64,000 nucleotides of DNA from Natronomonas sp. (GTDB taxonomy: Archaea; Halobacteriota; Halobacteria; Halobacteriales; Haloarculaceae): the NCBI RefSeq assembly GCF_028274965.1, contig NZ_JAQCNO010000014.1, positions 47,322 through 111,321 of the forward strand, in the 5' to 3' direction. The notes under the pieces are model-generated. The model did no database searches, was not told the origin of the DNA, and saw only the letters and a program-made list of their open reading frames with translations. This document shows, one piece after another, positions 55,297-64,000 of the stretch (position 1 is its first letter; the number at the start of each line of letters is the position of its first letter). A program made the translations under genes and the position numbers.

Positions 55297-56514
55297 TCAC
55301 TTTCCGTAGCGCGTCAGCGCCTCGAGTTCGGCCGCGTCGACGTCCTCGAACGTCTCGCGGGCGATCGTCCGGAGGTGGACCTCGTCGGCCCCGTCGACGA
55401 GCCGGAACTGCCGGACGCTCTCGTAGAAATCGGAGATCGGCAGGTCCTTGGCGATCCCGTTGCCGCCGCAGAACTGCAACGCGGTGTCGATCGCGTCCTG
55501 CGTCGCGTTCGCGGTGAAGACCTTCGCCATCGAGACGGCGATCCGGGCCTCGCTGCCGGCGGCGATCTCGTCGGCGGCCTGCCTGATGAGCGCGCGGGCC
55601 GCCGCGAGTTCGGTCTCGCGCTCGGCGATCTCCTGTCGGGGGGCCTGCTTGTCGGCGAGTCGCTCGCCGAAGGCCTCCCGCTCGGACATGTACGCCGCCG
55701 CGATGTCGAGCGAGCGCTGGGCCATCCCGGAGTACCGCATGCAGTGGGTCAGCCGGGCCGGGCCGAGCCGTTCTTGGACGTGCTTGAAGCCCTTGCCGGC
55801 CTCGCCGAGGAGGTGTTCTTCGGGGACGCGGACCCCGTTGTACTTGATCTCGGCGTGGCCGTGGGTGTCCATCGCCGGACCGGTGTGGGGGATGTTGCGG
55901 ACGATCTCGACGCCGTCGGCGTCGGCGGGGACGAGAAACACCGAACAGCCCTCGTAGGGGTGGGCCTCCTGGTCGGTGCGGGCGAACACCAGGAGGATGT
56001 CGGCGTTGACGCCGTTCGTGGTCCACCACTTGTGGCCGTCGATGACCCACTCGTCGCCGTCCTTCTCGGCGGTGGTCTTGAGCATCTTCGGGTCCGACCC
56101 GCCGCCCTGCATCGGCTCGGTCATCGAAAAGCCCGAGGAGATCTCGCCCTCGACGAGCGGCCGGAGGTACTCCTCTTTCTGTAGCTCCGAGCCGTGCAAC
56201 TCGAGGAGGTGCATGTTGCCCTCGTCGGGCGCGGCGACGCGCATCGCCTCGGCCCCGAGGATGCTGCGGCCGGCCTCCTCGAACGTCGGCAGCACGTCGC
56301 GGAAGTCATAGCCCATGCCGCCGTACTCATCGTCGATCTGCGGCGCGTACACGCCGTACTCGCGGGCCGTCTCGCGGAGCTCATCGAGCGTGTGCTCGGA
56401 GGGGGACATCCCGCCGGCGAGTTCGCGCTCCTTCGGGAGGACGACCTCCTCCATCAGTTCGTTCGCACGCTCGGCGAGGGCCTTCGCTTCCGCGGAGTCG
56501 TTAAAAGATACCAT
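55297..56514 (-). CDS. Acyl-CoA dehydrogenase
   Basis: 405 residues, the usual length. N-terminal helical, middle beta (SSGFSMTEPMQGGGSDP, where FSMTEP lines the flavin; VIDGHKWWTTNG) and C-terminal helical domains (LQFCGGNGIAKDLPISDFYESV, a family signature). It introduces the alpha-beta double bond in acyl-CoA, passing electrons to ETF; the HdrD-like protein at 8864 could be a downstream acceptor (inference only). The ATG at 56514 has ATATTTATG on the minus strand about 28 bases upstream. Confidence 0.93.
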   Translation of the reverse strand: MVSFNDSAEAKALAERANELMEEVVLPKERELAGGMSPSEHTLDELRETAREYGVYAPQIDDEYGGMGYDFRDVLPTFEEAGRSILGAEAMRVAAPDEGNMHLLELHGSELQKEEYLRPLVEGEISSGFSMTEPMQGGGSDPKMLKTTAEKDGDEWVIDGHKWWTTNGVNADILLVFARTDQEAHPYEGCSVFLVPADADGVEIVRNIPHTGPAMDTHGHAEIKYNGVRVPEEHLLGEAGKGFKHVQERLGPARLTHCMRYSGMAQRSLDIAAAYMSEREAFGERLADKQAPRQEIAERETELAAARALIRQAADEIAAGSEARIAVSMAKVFTANATQDAIDTALQFCGGNGIAKDLPISDFYESVRQFRLVDGADEVHLRTIARETFEDVDAAELEALTRYGK

Positions 56515-56636
56515 ACACCGCTTAGAGGCCAGGTGCTCATAAATATGTGGCATCGGTCTCACAATGTTAGGCGTTCGCCGGATCGACACAGGAGTCGGTA
56601 ACCGAGCCCCTCGCCGGGGAGCGGGCGCAAGCGCCG

Positions 56637-57365
56637 TCAGCGCTCGATCGTCCGGAGGTCGGCCTCGAGGGCGGCGACGTGATCGTTGTACGCCGCGACG
56701 AACCCGCCGAACCGCGGGGCGTACTCGCGGACGTCGCTCGCCGAGGGCGGGCCGTACTGCGAGAGGAGGTACGCGCCGTCGGAGCCGCCGACGCGGAGGT
56801 ACGAGACGGCGTTTCGGTCGCGTTTTAGCTCCCACCGCGTCGAGTCGACCCGCGCCGTGAACGTCCCGTAGTCGGTCCCCTCGAAGCGGTGGAGTTCGCC
56901 CGCGATCCGCTCACAGCAGTCGGTGAGCCGCTCGACGATCCGGTCGCGCTCGGCGACGAGTGCCTCGGTCGGTTCGACCGCCGGAAGCGAGGGATCGACC
57001 CCGTCGAGCAGCCCCTCGGTCCGCGCGACGTAGTCGTTGTACGCCGCGACGAAGGCAGGGTAGTCGACGAGGGCGCTCGCGAGGGCGTCCGGTTCGGCCG
57101 GCCGCTGGGTCGAAACGACGTACGTCTCCCCGCCGCCGCGGGGCTCGTGTTTCAGAAACGCCAGCCCGCCGGCCTCGTATTTCACGGTCCACTCGCCGCG
57201 GTCGGTTGCGAACGACCGCCGGCCGTACTCGCCGCCCTCGACGCGGGCGAGGTGGTACGCGATCCGCCCGGCGTGCTCGCGGATCCCGGCGATGACCTCC
57301 GCGCGGCGCTCGGCGATCGCCTCGGTGTCGTCGAGGTCGGTGTCCAACTCCGAAAGCGTCGTCAC
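56637..57365 (-). CDS. Uncharacterized protein with duplicated domain
   Basis: 242 residues made of two similar halves of about 100 residues: the first around residues 25-120, the second around 145-242. Each half has a helix, a Gly-Tyr-Gly element (GGEYGRRSF / GTDYGTFTA), a Trp strand (EWTVKYEAGGLAFL / RWELKRDRNAVSYL), a strand VVSTQRP / LLSQYGP, and a helix FVAAYNDYVA / FVAAYNDHVA. I do not recognise the family. The GTG at 57365 is chosen; upstream in-frame starts at 57392 and 57401 are possible. No function can be suggested. Confidence 0.72.
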   Translation of the reverse strand: MTTLSELDTDLDDTEAIAERRAEVIAGIREHAGRIAYHLARVEGGEYGRRSFATDRGEWTVKYEAGGLAFLKHEPRGGGETYVVSTQRPAEPDALASALVDYPAFVAAYNDYVARTEGLLDGVDPSLPAVEPTEALVAERDRIVERLTDCCERIAGELHRFEGTDYGTFTARVDSTRWELKRDRNAVSYLRVGGSDGAYLLSQYGPPSASDVREYAPRFGGFVAAYNDHVAALEADLRTIER

Positions 57366-57444
57366 GGTACCTTCGAGGCGCCCGGGCGGCATAACGGGCA
57401 CGGAGACGGAGACGGACGCGAACGTGGACCGATCGTCCGGGCGC

Positions 57445-59322
57445 TCACCGGCGGTAGCCGGCCAGCGACTCGAAGACGTCCTCGCCGGTCTCGATCGCCG
57501 TCCTCAGTTCCTCGACTGCCGGTTTCGCCGCCCTGTCGGGGTCCGCAACGACGGTGACGCGCTCGGTGCCGCAGCCGACGAAGCCGGTCCCGAGGGCGGC
57601 GGCGCTGGCCCGGAGGCCGAGCCCGGCGTCGGCGTCGCCCGAGCGGACGGCCCTCGCGGGCGACTCGTGGGCCCGGAGCGCGATCTCGAACCCGGAGATC
57701 GCCTCGGTGAGTTCGCGTCGATCGAGGCCGCGCTCGGCCGCGAGGTCCTCTACGGACGCCTCGAAGGTCGATCTGAGCCCGGCGTCTGTTGTCCGGTTGC
57801 GGAAAACGACGTCGTCGTCGACGAGGTCGGCGAGGCCGCCGATGTTGCGGGGATTGCCCGCGGGGACGACGAGGCCCCACTCGCGGTCGTAGGCGCCGAT
57901 CTCGACGGTCTCGTCGGGGACCTGATCGCCCGTCACCACGCCGACGTCCGTCGCGCCGTCGCGGAGTCGGCGGCGACCCTGGCGGCTCCCGACGGCGAGA
58001 TACCGTGGGCGATCGATCCGGTCCAACAGCCGCGAGAGAGCCGGGTCGTCCTCGCCGGCTCCGAACAGCCGCGGCGGGCGGACCTCCGGCGAGAACAGTT
58101 GTACCTCGACGGACTCGCCCGCCGCGAGGTACTCCACGTCCGGCGGGACGGCGACGATCCCGTCGGCCTCGACGAGACTCGTCGTTGCGCCGCTGCCCTT
58201 GTCGACCGGGTAGACGAGCGTCTCGCCCTCGGCGTCGGCGACAAGCCCGACCGGCATGTAGCGGAGCCGCCCCTCGCTGTAGCGCTCACGGGCCGTCATC
58301 CGGCCGGTCACGGTCTCGGTCTCGGGGGCGACGAGCCCCGCGGCACGGCGGATCGCGGGGGCGACGAACGCCCGGAAGATCGTCAGCGCCGAGACGGGAT
58401 AGCCGGGTAGACCGACGTAGGCGCTTCCGCCCAGCCGGCCGACGAGCATGGGCTTGCCGGGTTTGACCGCAACGCCGTGCAACAGGAGTTCGCCCGTCTC
58501 CTCGACGACGCGGTAGATCACGTCGACCGCCGACGCCGAGGTCGATCCCGACGAAAGCACGAGATCGCACTCCTCGGCGGCCGTTCGCAGCGCGTTCTCC
58601 ATGGCGTCGTAGTCGTCGCCCGCGTGGGGGTACAGCTCGGCCACGCCGCCGGCCTCCTCGACGGCGCTGGCGACCGTGTAGCTGTTCACGTCGTAGATCT
58701 GGCCGGCACCGCTGTCGAGGGGCTCGCCCGGCCGGACCAACTCGTCGCCCGTCGAGACGATCCCGACGGTCGGCTTCGCCCGGACCGGAACGCTGTCGAC
58801 GCCGATCGCGGACAGCAGGCCGATCTCCCGCGGCGTGAGGGTGGTGCCCGGGCCGAGGGCCCGCTCGCCGGCGGCGATGTCCGCGCCGGCGAACATCACC
58901 CGATCGCCGGGCGCAACGGCGGTTCGGACGAGGACGTCCTCGCCGTCGCGGTCGGTCCGTTCGACCATGACGACCGCGTCCGCGCCCGGCGGCAGGACCG
59001 CGCCCGTCGAGATCTCCGCGCACTCGCCCGGCCGGACCTCGACGTCGGGGGCCGTCCCAGCGTGTACCTCGCCGACGCGCTCGAGTCGGGCGGGGTCGGC
59101 CTCGTCGGCCCCGAAGGTGTCGGCGGCGGTGAGCGCGTAGCCGTCGACGCTCGCCCGGTCGAACCCCGGGACGTCGAGGTCGGCGTCGATCCGCTCTGCG
59201 AGCACGCGCCCGCGGGCCGTCCGGAGCGGCACCGTCTCCTCGCCGGGCGCGAGATCGAGCGACCGGATCGCCTCGCGGGCCCGCTCGGGGGACGCGAGGT
59301 CCCGGAACTGCTTTCTATCCAT
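57445..59322 (-). CDS. MoeA fused to a periplasmic-binding-like domain
   Basis: 625 residues. The N-terminal MoeA part (about 1-410) has SVDGYALTAADTFG, PPGADAVVMVE, VGIVSTGDELV, LSSGSTSASAVDVIY and KPGKPMLVGRL. The C-terminal 200 residues form a PBP-like (LysR-substrate-type) domain with DVGVVTGDQVPDE, GLVVPAGNPRNIGG and the AISGFEIALRAHESPA helix. Such fusions are known in archaea and may bind molybdate or tungstate. Note SGSTS where the other two copies have TGG(S/T)S. It overlaps the upstream MoeA gene by 8 bases, so the two are coupled. Confidence 0.9.
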   Translation of the reverse strand: MDRKQFRDLASPERAREAIRSLDLAPGEETVPLRTARGRVLAERIDADLDVPGFDRASVDGYALTAADTFGADEADPARLERVGEVHAGTAPDVEVRPGECAEISTGAVLPPGADAVVMVERTDRDGEDVLVRTAVAPGDRVMFAGADIAAGERALGPGTTLTPREIGLLSAIGVDSVPVRAKPTVGIVSTGDELVRPGEPLDSGAGQIYDVNSYTVASAVEEAGGVAELYPHAGDDYDAMENALRTAAEECDLVLSSGSTSASAVDVIYRVVEETGELLLHGVAVKPGKPMLVGRLGGSAYVGLPGYPVSALTIFRAFVAPAIRRAAGLVAPETETVTGRMTARERYSEGRLRYMPVGLVADAEGETLVYPVDKGSGATTSLVEADGIVAVPPDVEYLAAGESVEVQLFSPEVRPPRLFGAGEDDPALSRLLDRIDRPRYLAVGSRQGRRRLRDGATDVGVVTGDQVPDETVEIGAYDREWGLVVPAGNPRNIGGLADLVDDDVVFRNRTTDAGLRSTFEASVEDLAAERGLDRRELTEAISGFEIALRAHESPARAVRSGDADAGLGLRASAAALGTGFVGCGTERVTVVADPDRAAKPAVEELRTAIETGEDVFESLAGYRR

Positions 59323-60529
59323 TGTACTCCCAGTTTTCGACGGCGACGGTCTCGCCGGCCTCGATCCCCTCGCTCGGTTCGGGGACGACGACCCAGCCGT
59401 CCGCGAGGGCGACACTCGAGAGCACGCCCGAGCCGCTGACCCGCGTCGGCGTCGCCTCGGGGGGGCCATCGCCTCCGCCGCCTTCGAGCGTGACGCGGGC
59501 GAAGGTCCGGACGCCGGGTTCACTTTCGATCTTCCGGGCGAGCGTCGCCGAGCGCGTCGGAACCGGTTCGGTCGGCGTCCCGCGGAGGTGATCGATCAGC
59601 GGCCGGAGGAACTGGACGGCGTTGACGATCGCCGCGACCGGATACCCCGGCAGCATGACGACGGTGACGCCCTCGATGCGGCCCAACGCGACCGGGTGGC
59701 CGGGCTTCAGCGCAACGCCGTGGACGAACACCTCGCCCAGCTCGGAGACGACCTCGGGGACGAGATCGCGCTCGCCGACGGAGGACCCGCCGGTCGTGAC
59801 GACGACGTCCCGGGTGAGATCGCGCTGGATCGCCGCCCGGAGGGCCTCGTGGGCGTCGGTGACGATCCCCCGCCGGGTCACGTCCGCGCCCCAGCGGTCG
59901 GCGAGCCGCGAGACGGTAAAGCGGTTCGTCTCGACCACCTCGCCGGGTCCGGGATCCGACTGGACGAGTTCCTCGCCCGTCGGGATGACGGCGATTTCGG
60001 GGCGTTCGGCGACGGGAACGGCGTCGATCCCGGTGGCTTTTAACAGCCCGAGATCGGAGGGCCGGAGCCGGTGGCCGGGGTCGTAGAGCCGCTGTCCGGC
60101 CGAGACGTCCTCGCCGACCGGCGCGACGTTCTCGCCGCCGGCGGCGGCGTCGAGCACCTCGAGTTCGTCGCCGATCCGCTCGACGTCCTCGATCATGACG
60201 ACCGCGTCGGCGCCCTCGGGGAGTTCGCTGCCCGTGTGAACGCGGACGGCGCGGTCCGGGCCGACGGCGTCGGCGGGCCGGAGGACGGCCGGCGAGCGGG
60301 CCGACGCGCCGAACGTGTCGGCGGCCCGGAGCGCCCACCCGTCCACGGCGGCGCGGGGGTAGTGCGGCACGTCCCGGATCGCCTCGATCGGTTCGGCGAG
60401 GACCCGGCCGTCGACGACGGACAGCGAGAGCCGTTCGGTTCGGTCGATCGGCGGCGTGTCCAGCAGGCGGCGGCGGGCCTCGTCGATCCGCGTTCGCTCC
60501 TTGAACCCTGCCTCTCGGAGATCGCTCAT
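59315..60529 (-). CDS. MoeA-family molybdopterin molybdotransferase
   Basis: 404 residues, the normal MoeA length. Motifs: YPRAAVDGWALRAADTFG, PEGADAVVMIED, IAVIPTGEELV, VTTGGSSVGERDLV, LKPGHPVALGRI and the C-terminal GWVVVPEPSEGIEAG. It is more like its downstream neighbour (57445) than like the MoeA at 39537 over the N-terminal motif. The tandem arrangement of two MoeA genes is common in archaea; one may handle tungsten. A CTTTTTG element (minus strand, near 60553-60559) lies about 27 bases before the ATG at 60529. Confidence 0.92.
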   Translation of the reverse strand: MSDLREAGFKERTRIDEARRRLLDTPPIDRTERLSLSVVDGRVLAEPIEAIRDVPHYPRAAVDGWALRAADTFGASARSPAVLRPADAVGPDRAVRVHTGSELPEGADAVVMIEDVERIGDELEVLDAAAGGENVAPVGEDVSAGQRLYDPGHRLRPSDLGLLKATGIDAVPVAERPEIAVIPTGEELVQSDPGPGEVVETNRFTVSRLADRWGADVTRRGIVTDAHEALRAAIQRDLTRDVVVTTGGSSVGERDLVPEVVSELGEVFVHGVALKPGHPVALGRIEGVTVVMLPGYPVAAIVNAVQFLRPLIDHLRGTPTEPVPTRSATLARKIESEPGVRTFARVTLEGGGGDGPPEATPTRVSGSGVLSSVALADGWVVVPEPSEGIEAGETVAVENWEYNG

Positions 60530-60628
60530 ATCCGGACTGTGGCCGCCGGCAGCAAAAAGGGTCACTCCACACGGAGACGGCGAACGGCGAGCGGAGAGCG
60601 GCGAGCGGCTACCGCGAGACGCCGGGGA

Positions 60629-62050
60629 TCACGCCGAAAGCAGACCCGCGCCGGTGATCTCGAAGCGGGCGCCGCCGCCCTCGCGCTCGGTGGCCGCGAT
60701 CTCCCAGCCGTGGGCCTCGATCACCTCTTTGACGATCGCGAGCCCGAACCCGGTGCCGTCGGCGTTCGTCGTGTGCCCGCTCTCGAAGACGGACTCGCGG
60801 TCCTCGGGGGCGATGCCGGCGCCGTCGTCCTCGACGTAGAACCCCTCGCCCGACTCGAGGGGGCCGACGCGGATCGAGACCGACTCGCCGCCGTGTTCGA
60901 TCGCGTTCCGAAAGAGGTTCTCGAAGGCCTGCGCCAGGCGGTTCGGATCGCCCGAGACCGTCAGTTCGCCCTCGACCGACACCGACGCGCCGGATCGCTC
61001 GACGGTGCTCCAGCAGGCCCCGGCGAGGTCGTCGATCGAAACCGGCTCTTCGGCGTCGATCGTCGCCCCGGCGCGGGCCAGCTCCAACAGCCCGGTGATG
61101 ATCTGATCCATCCGGCCGAGCGCCTCGGAGACGGTTTCGAGGTCGTCGCTGTCGCGCTCGGCCCGCGCCATGGTCAGAAAGCCGTCGGCGACGTTCCAGG
61201 GGTTCCGGAGGTCGTGGGCGACCGTCGAGGCGAAGCGTTCGAGCTGTTCGTTTTTCGCCTCGAGGTCGTGCTCCCGGCGCTTGCGGTCGGTGATGTCGCG
61301 CGTGTAGCCGACGATCCGGGCGATTGAGCCGCCCTCCTCGATCGCGTCCGCGCGGGACTCGACCCACTTTTCGCTCATCTCGGGCGTCTCGATCCGGTAC
61401 TGGACGCGCTCGGAGCCGCCGCCGGAGACGCGCTCCATCGTCGCCGCCACGCGCTCGCGGTCGTGGGGGTGGATCGACTCGAGGAACGACCCCGGCTCGG
61501 TCCGGATCCGCTCGACCGGCTGCTCGAAGACCGCCTCGTAGGCGTCGTTGATGAACTCGAGGTCGCTCCAGTCCGCCGAGAAGATCCACAGCACGTCCTT
61601 GCTCCTGTCTGCGATCTCGTGGAGTTGGCGCTCGGTTTCGGCGGCGCGGGCCTCGGCGCGGCGCTTGTCGACGACGGTGGTGACCTTGCCGGTCAAAAGC
61701 GAGTACTGCTCGGCGACGGCGTCCTTGATGACGTAGTCCGTGACGCCCGCCGAGATCGCCTCGCTCGCGACCCCCTCGCTGCCCGTGTCGGTAAAGAGGA
61801 TGAAGGGAAGCTCGGGGAACCGCTCCCGTAAGCGTCGGAAGACGTCCAGGCCGGTCGCCTCAGGCATCCGGTAGTCGCTGATGACGCAGTCCGTGTCGCC
61901 CGAGACCAGATCGATCCCTTCCTGCGCGCTGGTCGCGCTCTCGACTGTGAGTCGGTCGTTCTCGCGCTGTAAGTTCGCGGCGGTGAGCCGGGCGAAGTCC
62001 GGGTCGTCGTCCATGTGGACGACCCGGATCGGTTCCTCGGAAGTTCCCAT
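60629..62050 (-). CDS. Receiver-PAS hybrid sensor histidine kinase
   Basis: 473 residues, no membrane helix. An N-terminal receiver domain (about 5-125) has acidic DDD near residue 15, phospho-acceptor Asp in CVISDYRMP, Thr in FTDTGS and Lys in DYVIKD. PAS follows (about 145-265, LEFINDAYEAVF, ending in VGYTRDITDRKRRE), then HisKA with His in TVAHDLRNPWNV and HATPase (NLFRNAIEHGGES, YVEDDGAGI, GTGFGLAIVKEV). The kinase half resembles that of the PAS-GAF kinase at 30631. A TATA-like CTTAAT lies about 37 bases before the ATG, so a short leader is possible. Confidence 0.9.
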   Translation of the reverse strand: MGTSEEPIRVVHMDDDPDFARLTAANLQRENDRLTVESATSAQEGIDLVSGDTDCVISDYRMPEATGLDVFRRLRERFPELPFILFTDTGSEGVASEAISAGVTDYVIKDAVAEQYSLLTGKVTTVVDKRRAEARAAETERQLHEIADRSKDVLWIFSADWSDLEFINDAYEAVFEQPVERIRTEPGSFLESIHPHDRERVAATMERVSGGGSERVQYRIETPEMSEKWVESRADAIEEGGSIARIVGYTRDITDRKRREHDLEAKNEQLERFASTVAHDLRNPWNVADGFLTMARAERDSDDLETVSEALGRMDQIITGLLELARAGATIDAEEPVSIDDLAGACWSTVERSGASVSVEGELTVSGDPNRLAQAFENLFRNAIEHGGESVSIRVGPLESGEGFYVEDDGAGIAPEDRESVFESGHTTNADGTGFGLAIVKEVIEAHGWEIAATEREGGGARFEITGAGLLSA

Positions 62051-62201
62051 CGTGTGCGGATACGAACCGATGCACGCCACGAGGGATTAAGTGTTGTTCC
62101 CCCTCCGGCGCCGAAACCGAGCAAAAAACGCCCGCCGATTCGCCGCCAGGTCGTCCGAGGCCGGCCCGTTCGGGCGGGCGGCGCGTCGCCGCGAGCGGCG
62201 G

Positions 62202-63713
62202 TCAGTCGTCGGCGTCGAGGTCCTCGATCGGCTCCTCGGCGCTCGGGGACCCCGAACCATCGAGCGTCGCGGTGTCGGTCGACTCGGCGAGGCCGTCGGT
62301 CCACCGGCCGAGCCGGAACCAGACGATCCCGATGGCGAAACTGGCGAGCGCGCCGACAACGTAGGCGATCCAGACGCCCGCGACGCCGATTCCGAGGCCG
62401 GCGTCGAGGACGACGGCCGTGCCGGGGACCGTCAGCGACCCGAAGGCGAGACCGACCGCCACCGGCACGCGGAACACCCACTGTGAGAGAAACGACAGCG
62501 CCATCGCGACCTTCGTCTGCCCGGCCCCGCGGAAGGCCCCCTGGACGACGAGCGTCCCGCCAAAGAAGGCCCACGACGGGGCGATGATCCGCAGGAAGGT
62601 CCGGCCCTCGGCGATCACCGCCGGATCGTCGATGAAGATCCCCAAGAAGAACGCGGGAAAGAGCACGCAGGCGCCGGCGACGAAAAAAAGCAGCGCCATC
62701 GTGCCGCCGATCGCGGCGTAGGTGACAGCCCACGCGCGATCGGGCGTGTCCGCGCCGAGGTTCTGCCCGACACCGGTCGCCGTCGCCTGGCCGACCGCCC
62801 CGGAGACGGTCCACGAGACCGACATCAGACGGAGGCCGATGCCGTAGGCCGCGATGACGGCCGTCCCGAAGGGCGCGACGAAGGCGGCCATCACGACCGC
62901 GGAGAAGCTCCGGGCCCAGCCGTCGATGGTCGCGGGGTAGCCGACGCCGATCAGTCGACGGAGGACGGCCGGATCGGGCCGAAGGTCCCGAAAATGGAGT
63001 TCGACGCCGAAGCCGCCGCGCAACAGCACGTAGATCCCGGCGGCGACGGCCGCGCCGCGGGCGAGAAGCGTCGCCCACGCCGCGCCGCGGGTGCCCATCG
63101 CCGGGACGGGGCCCCACCCGAGTATAAAGAACGGATCGACGACCACGTTCAGGCCGGCCGAAAGCACCATCAGCCACATCGCGGTCTTGGTGTCGCCGGC
63201 CCCCTGAAGCGAGGCGCGGAAGGCGAAAAACAGGAACACGAACGGCAACGAGAGGAAGATGACCTCGATGTAGGCCAGCGACTCGACGAAGACCCGTCCC
63301 TCGGCCCCGATGAGCGCGAGCACCTCCCGCCGGAAGGCGTAGCCGAGCGCCGCGAGCGCCGCGGAGACGGCGAGCGTCAACAGGATCGTCTGGGCGACGA
63401 CGCGGTCCGCGAGTCGGTCCTCGCCGGCCCCGACGTGTTGGGAGACGAGCGCGACCGTCGCCGCCGTGATCCCCATCGCCGTCGAGATGAACAGCCACGA
63501 GAGGGGGAACATGAGCGACACGGCGGCGACGGCGTCGGGGCCCACGCGGCCGACCCAGAACACGTCCGCGAGGTTGTAAAACGTCTGCAGGAGGTTACCG
63601 AGGACGAGCGGCCAGGCCAACCGCGCCAGTTTCGGGACGATCGACCCGCTCGTCATGTCGACCCGCTTTCTGTCGCTCGTCGCCACACCGAAGCGTTGGA
63701 TCGAGAGACGCAT
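62202..63713 (-). CDS. MATE-family multidrug/cation antiporter
   Basis: 503 residues with twelve membrane helices in two similar halves. The N-terminal WPLVLGNLLQTFYNLADVFWVG and GDTKTAMWLMVLSAGLNVVVDP, and the C-terminal copies (GYPATIDGWARSFSA, GAGQTKVAMALSFLSQWV), are typical of archaeal NorM/DinF-like MATE proteins. Exports organic cations in exchange for sodium or protons. The ATG at 63713 gives an 18-residue polar lead; ATG 63656 (MTSGSIVPKLARLAWP) is an equally plausible start and fits the family better. Confidence 0.9.
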   Translation of the reverse strand: MRLSIQRFGVATSDRKRVDMTSGSIVPKLARLAWPLVLGNLLQTFYNLADVFWVGRVGPDAVAAVSLMFPLSWLFISTAMGITAATVALVSQHVGAGEDRLADRVVAQTILLTLAVSAALAALGYAFRREVLALIGAEGRVFVESLAYIEVIFLSLPFVFLFFAFRASLQGAGDTKTAMWLMVLSAGLNVVVDPFFILGWGPVPAMGTRGAAWATLLARGAAVAAGIYVLLRGGFGVELHFRDLRPDPAVLRRLIGVGYPATIDGWARSFSAVVMAAFVAPFGTAVIAAYGIGLRLMSVSWTVSGAVGQATATGVGQNLGADTPDRAWAVTYAAIGGTMALLFFVAGACVLFPAFFLGIFIDDPAVIAEGRTFLRIIAPSWAFFGGTLVVQGAFRGAGQTKVAMALSFLSQWVFRVPVAVGLAFGSLTVPGTAVVLDAGLGIGVAGVWIAYVVGALASFAIGIVWFRLGRWTDGLAESTDTATLDGSGSPSAEEPIEDLDADD

Positions 63714-63873
63714 GAACCCGGCGCTTCCGGCGGTCGTCAGCCGTATCGATCGGACGGGACGGAGCGGAACGGGACGAGACGGAACGGGCGGATCGCGGTC
63801 GGCGGGGGAACCGGGCGGGAGCGACCGCGGCGCGTTGGCTCAGACCTAACACCGTCGACGCATCACTCGACCC

Positions 63874-64000
63874 ATGCCCGACGTTCTCGCCGTCACGAGC
63901 GAGTCACACCCGATCGAGATCGACACCCTCGAGGGCGCGCTCGGCGACGCGTACGCGGTCAGGGAGTTCGAACTGCCGGCCGGATCGGTGCGCGTCCGGG
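63874..64000 (+). CDS. N-terminal fragment of an unassigned protein
   Basis: The frame from the ATG at 63874 is open to the window end: 42 residues beginning MPDVLAVTSESHPIEI and continuing with an alternating helix/strand pattern (TLEGALGDAYAVREFELP). A TATA-like CCTAACA lies about 27 bases upstream. Too short to name a family. Confidence 0.6.
   Translation, partial: MPDVLAVTSESHPIEIDTLEGALGDAYAVREFELPAGSVRVR

Noticed and set aside
52165..56184. A 1339-codon open frame on the plus strand antisense to the aminotransferase, UbiB-like kinase, Hsp20 and acyl-CoA dehydrogenase genes
   Set aside because: High GC at third positions removes stop codons from antisense frames. The translation is Arg/Gly/Val-rich with no family motifs, and the four genes beneath it are certain.
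63750..63790. Short GGAACGGGAC-like repeats upstream of the MATE gene
   Set aside because: Imperfect, short purine-rich repeats common in GC-rich intergenic DNA; no structure beyond that.

Overview
The window is ordinary chromosome from a haloarchaeon (class Halobacteria). The evidence is a very GC-rich sequence, an acidic proteome dominated by Asp and Glu, archaeal information genes (ribosomal protein S6e, Nmd3, Taw2), haloarchaeal families of unknown function, and a repeated promoter layout: a TATA-like element about 26-29 bases before the start codon with no Shine-Dalgarno sequence, i.e. leaderless mRNAs. The genus cannot be resolved by eye. I saw no rRNA, tRNA, transposase, integrase, prophage or CRISPR array, and no gene-free stretch longer than about 300 bases.

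Layout. 1-8.9 kb: end of an MBL-fold hydrolase, a Cas4-like protein, a glutaredoxin / cysteine-less peroxiredoxin / Sua5-YrdC operon, a CNNM/CorC-type membrane protein, a PiT phosphate transporter, a YigZ protein, uracil phosphoribosyltransferase, an ACT-domain protein and a hotdog thioesterase. 8.9-13.2 kb: a membrane-bound HdrD-like Fe-S oxidoreductase and a biotin ECF transporter operon (bioY-ecfA-ecfT), whose promoter sits inside a perfect BirA-like inverted repeat. 13.3-23.6 kb: a TrxR-like flavoprotein, a PhoU-family regulator, a Get3/ArsA ATPase, an MFS carrier, coaBC, rps6e, a Tat lipoprotein beta-propeller and a 27-residue membrane protein. 23.6-33.2 kb: taw2-nmd3, riboflavin synthase, two small paralogous membrane proteins, a UvrD-type helicase, a zinc-ribbon microprotein, a carboxylesterase, a TrmB-like regulator, a PAS-GAF histidine kinase and homoserine kinase. 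33.3-41.5 kb: katG and a molybdenum-hydroxylase maturation cluster (CoxD-, CoxE- and XdhC/CoxF-like proteins, MoeA, MobA/MocA-like nucleotidyltransferase). 41.5-52.9 kb: pdxS, DUF1405, an FAD oxidoreductase, several small haloarchaeal families, an Fe-type alcohol dehydrogenase, cspA, a GTPBP1-like GTPase and an aminotransferase. 52.9-64 kb: a UbiB-like kinase, Hsp20, acyl-CoA dehydrogenase, a duplicated-domain protein, two tandem MoeA paralogues (one with a periplasmic-binding-like domain), a REC-PAS histidine kinase, a MATE exporter and the start of an unassigned gene.

The strongest links between genes are biotin uptake under a probable BirA operator, molybdenum cofactor and enzyme maturation (five genes plus two more MoeA paralogues, with no molybdoenzyme in the window), and the thiol-redox/tRNA-modification operon near 2 kb. 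Candidate operators (perfect palindromes next to TATA boxes) also precede two small helix-turn-helix genes. No wholly new multi-gene system is evident. The items most worth a second look are the catalytically degenerate Cas4-like protein, the cysteine-free peroxiredoxin homologue, the two microproteins, the BirA-like operator and the orphan Cox-type maturation cluster.
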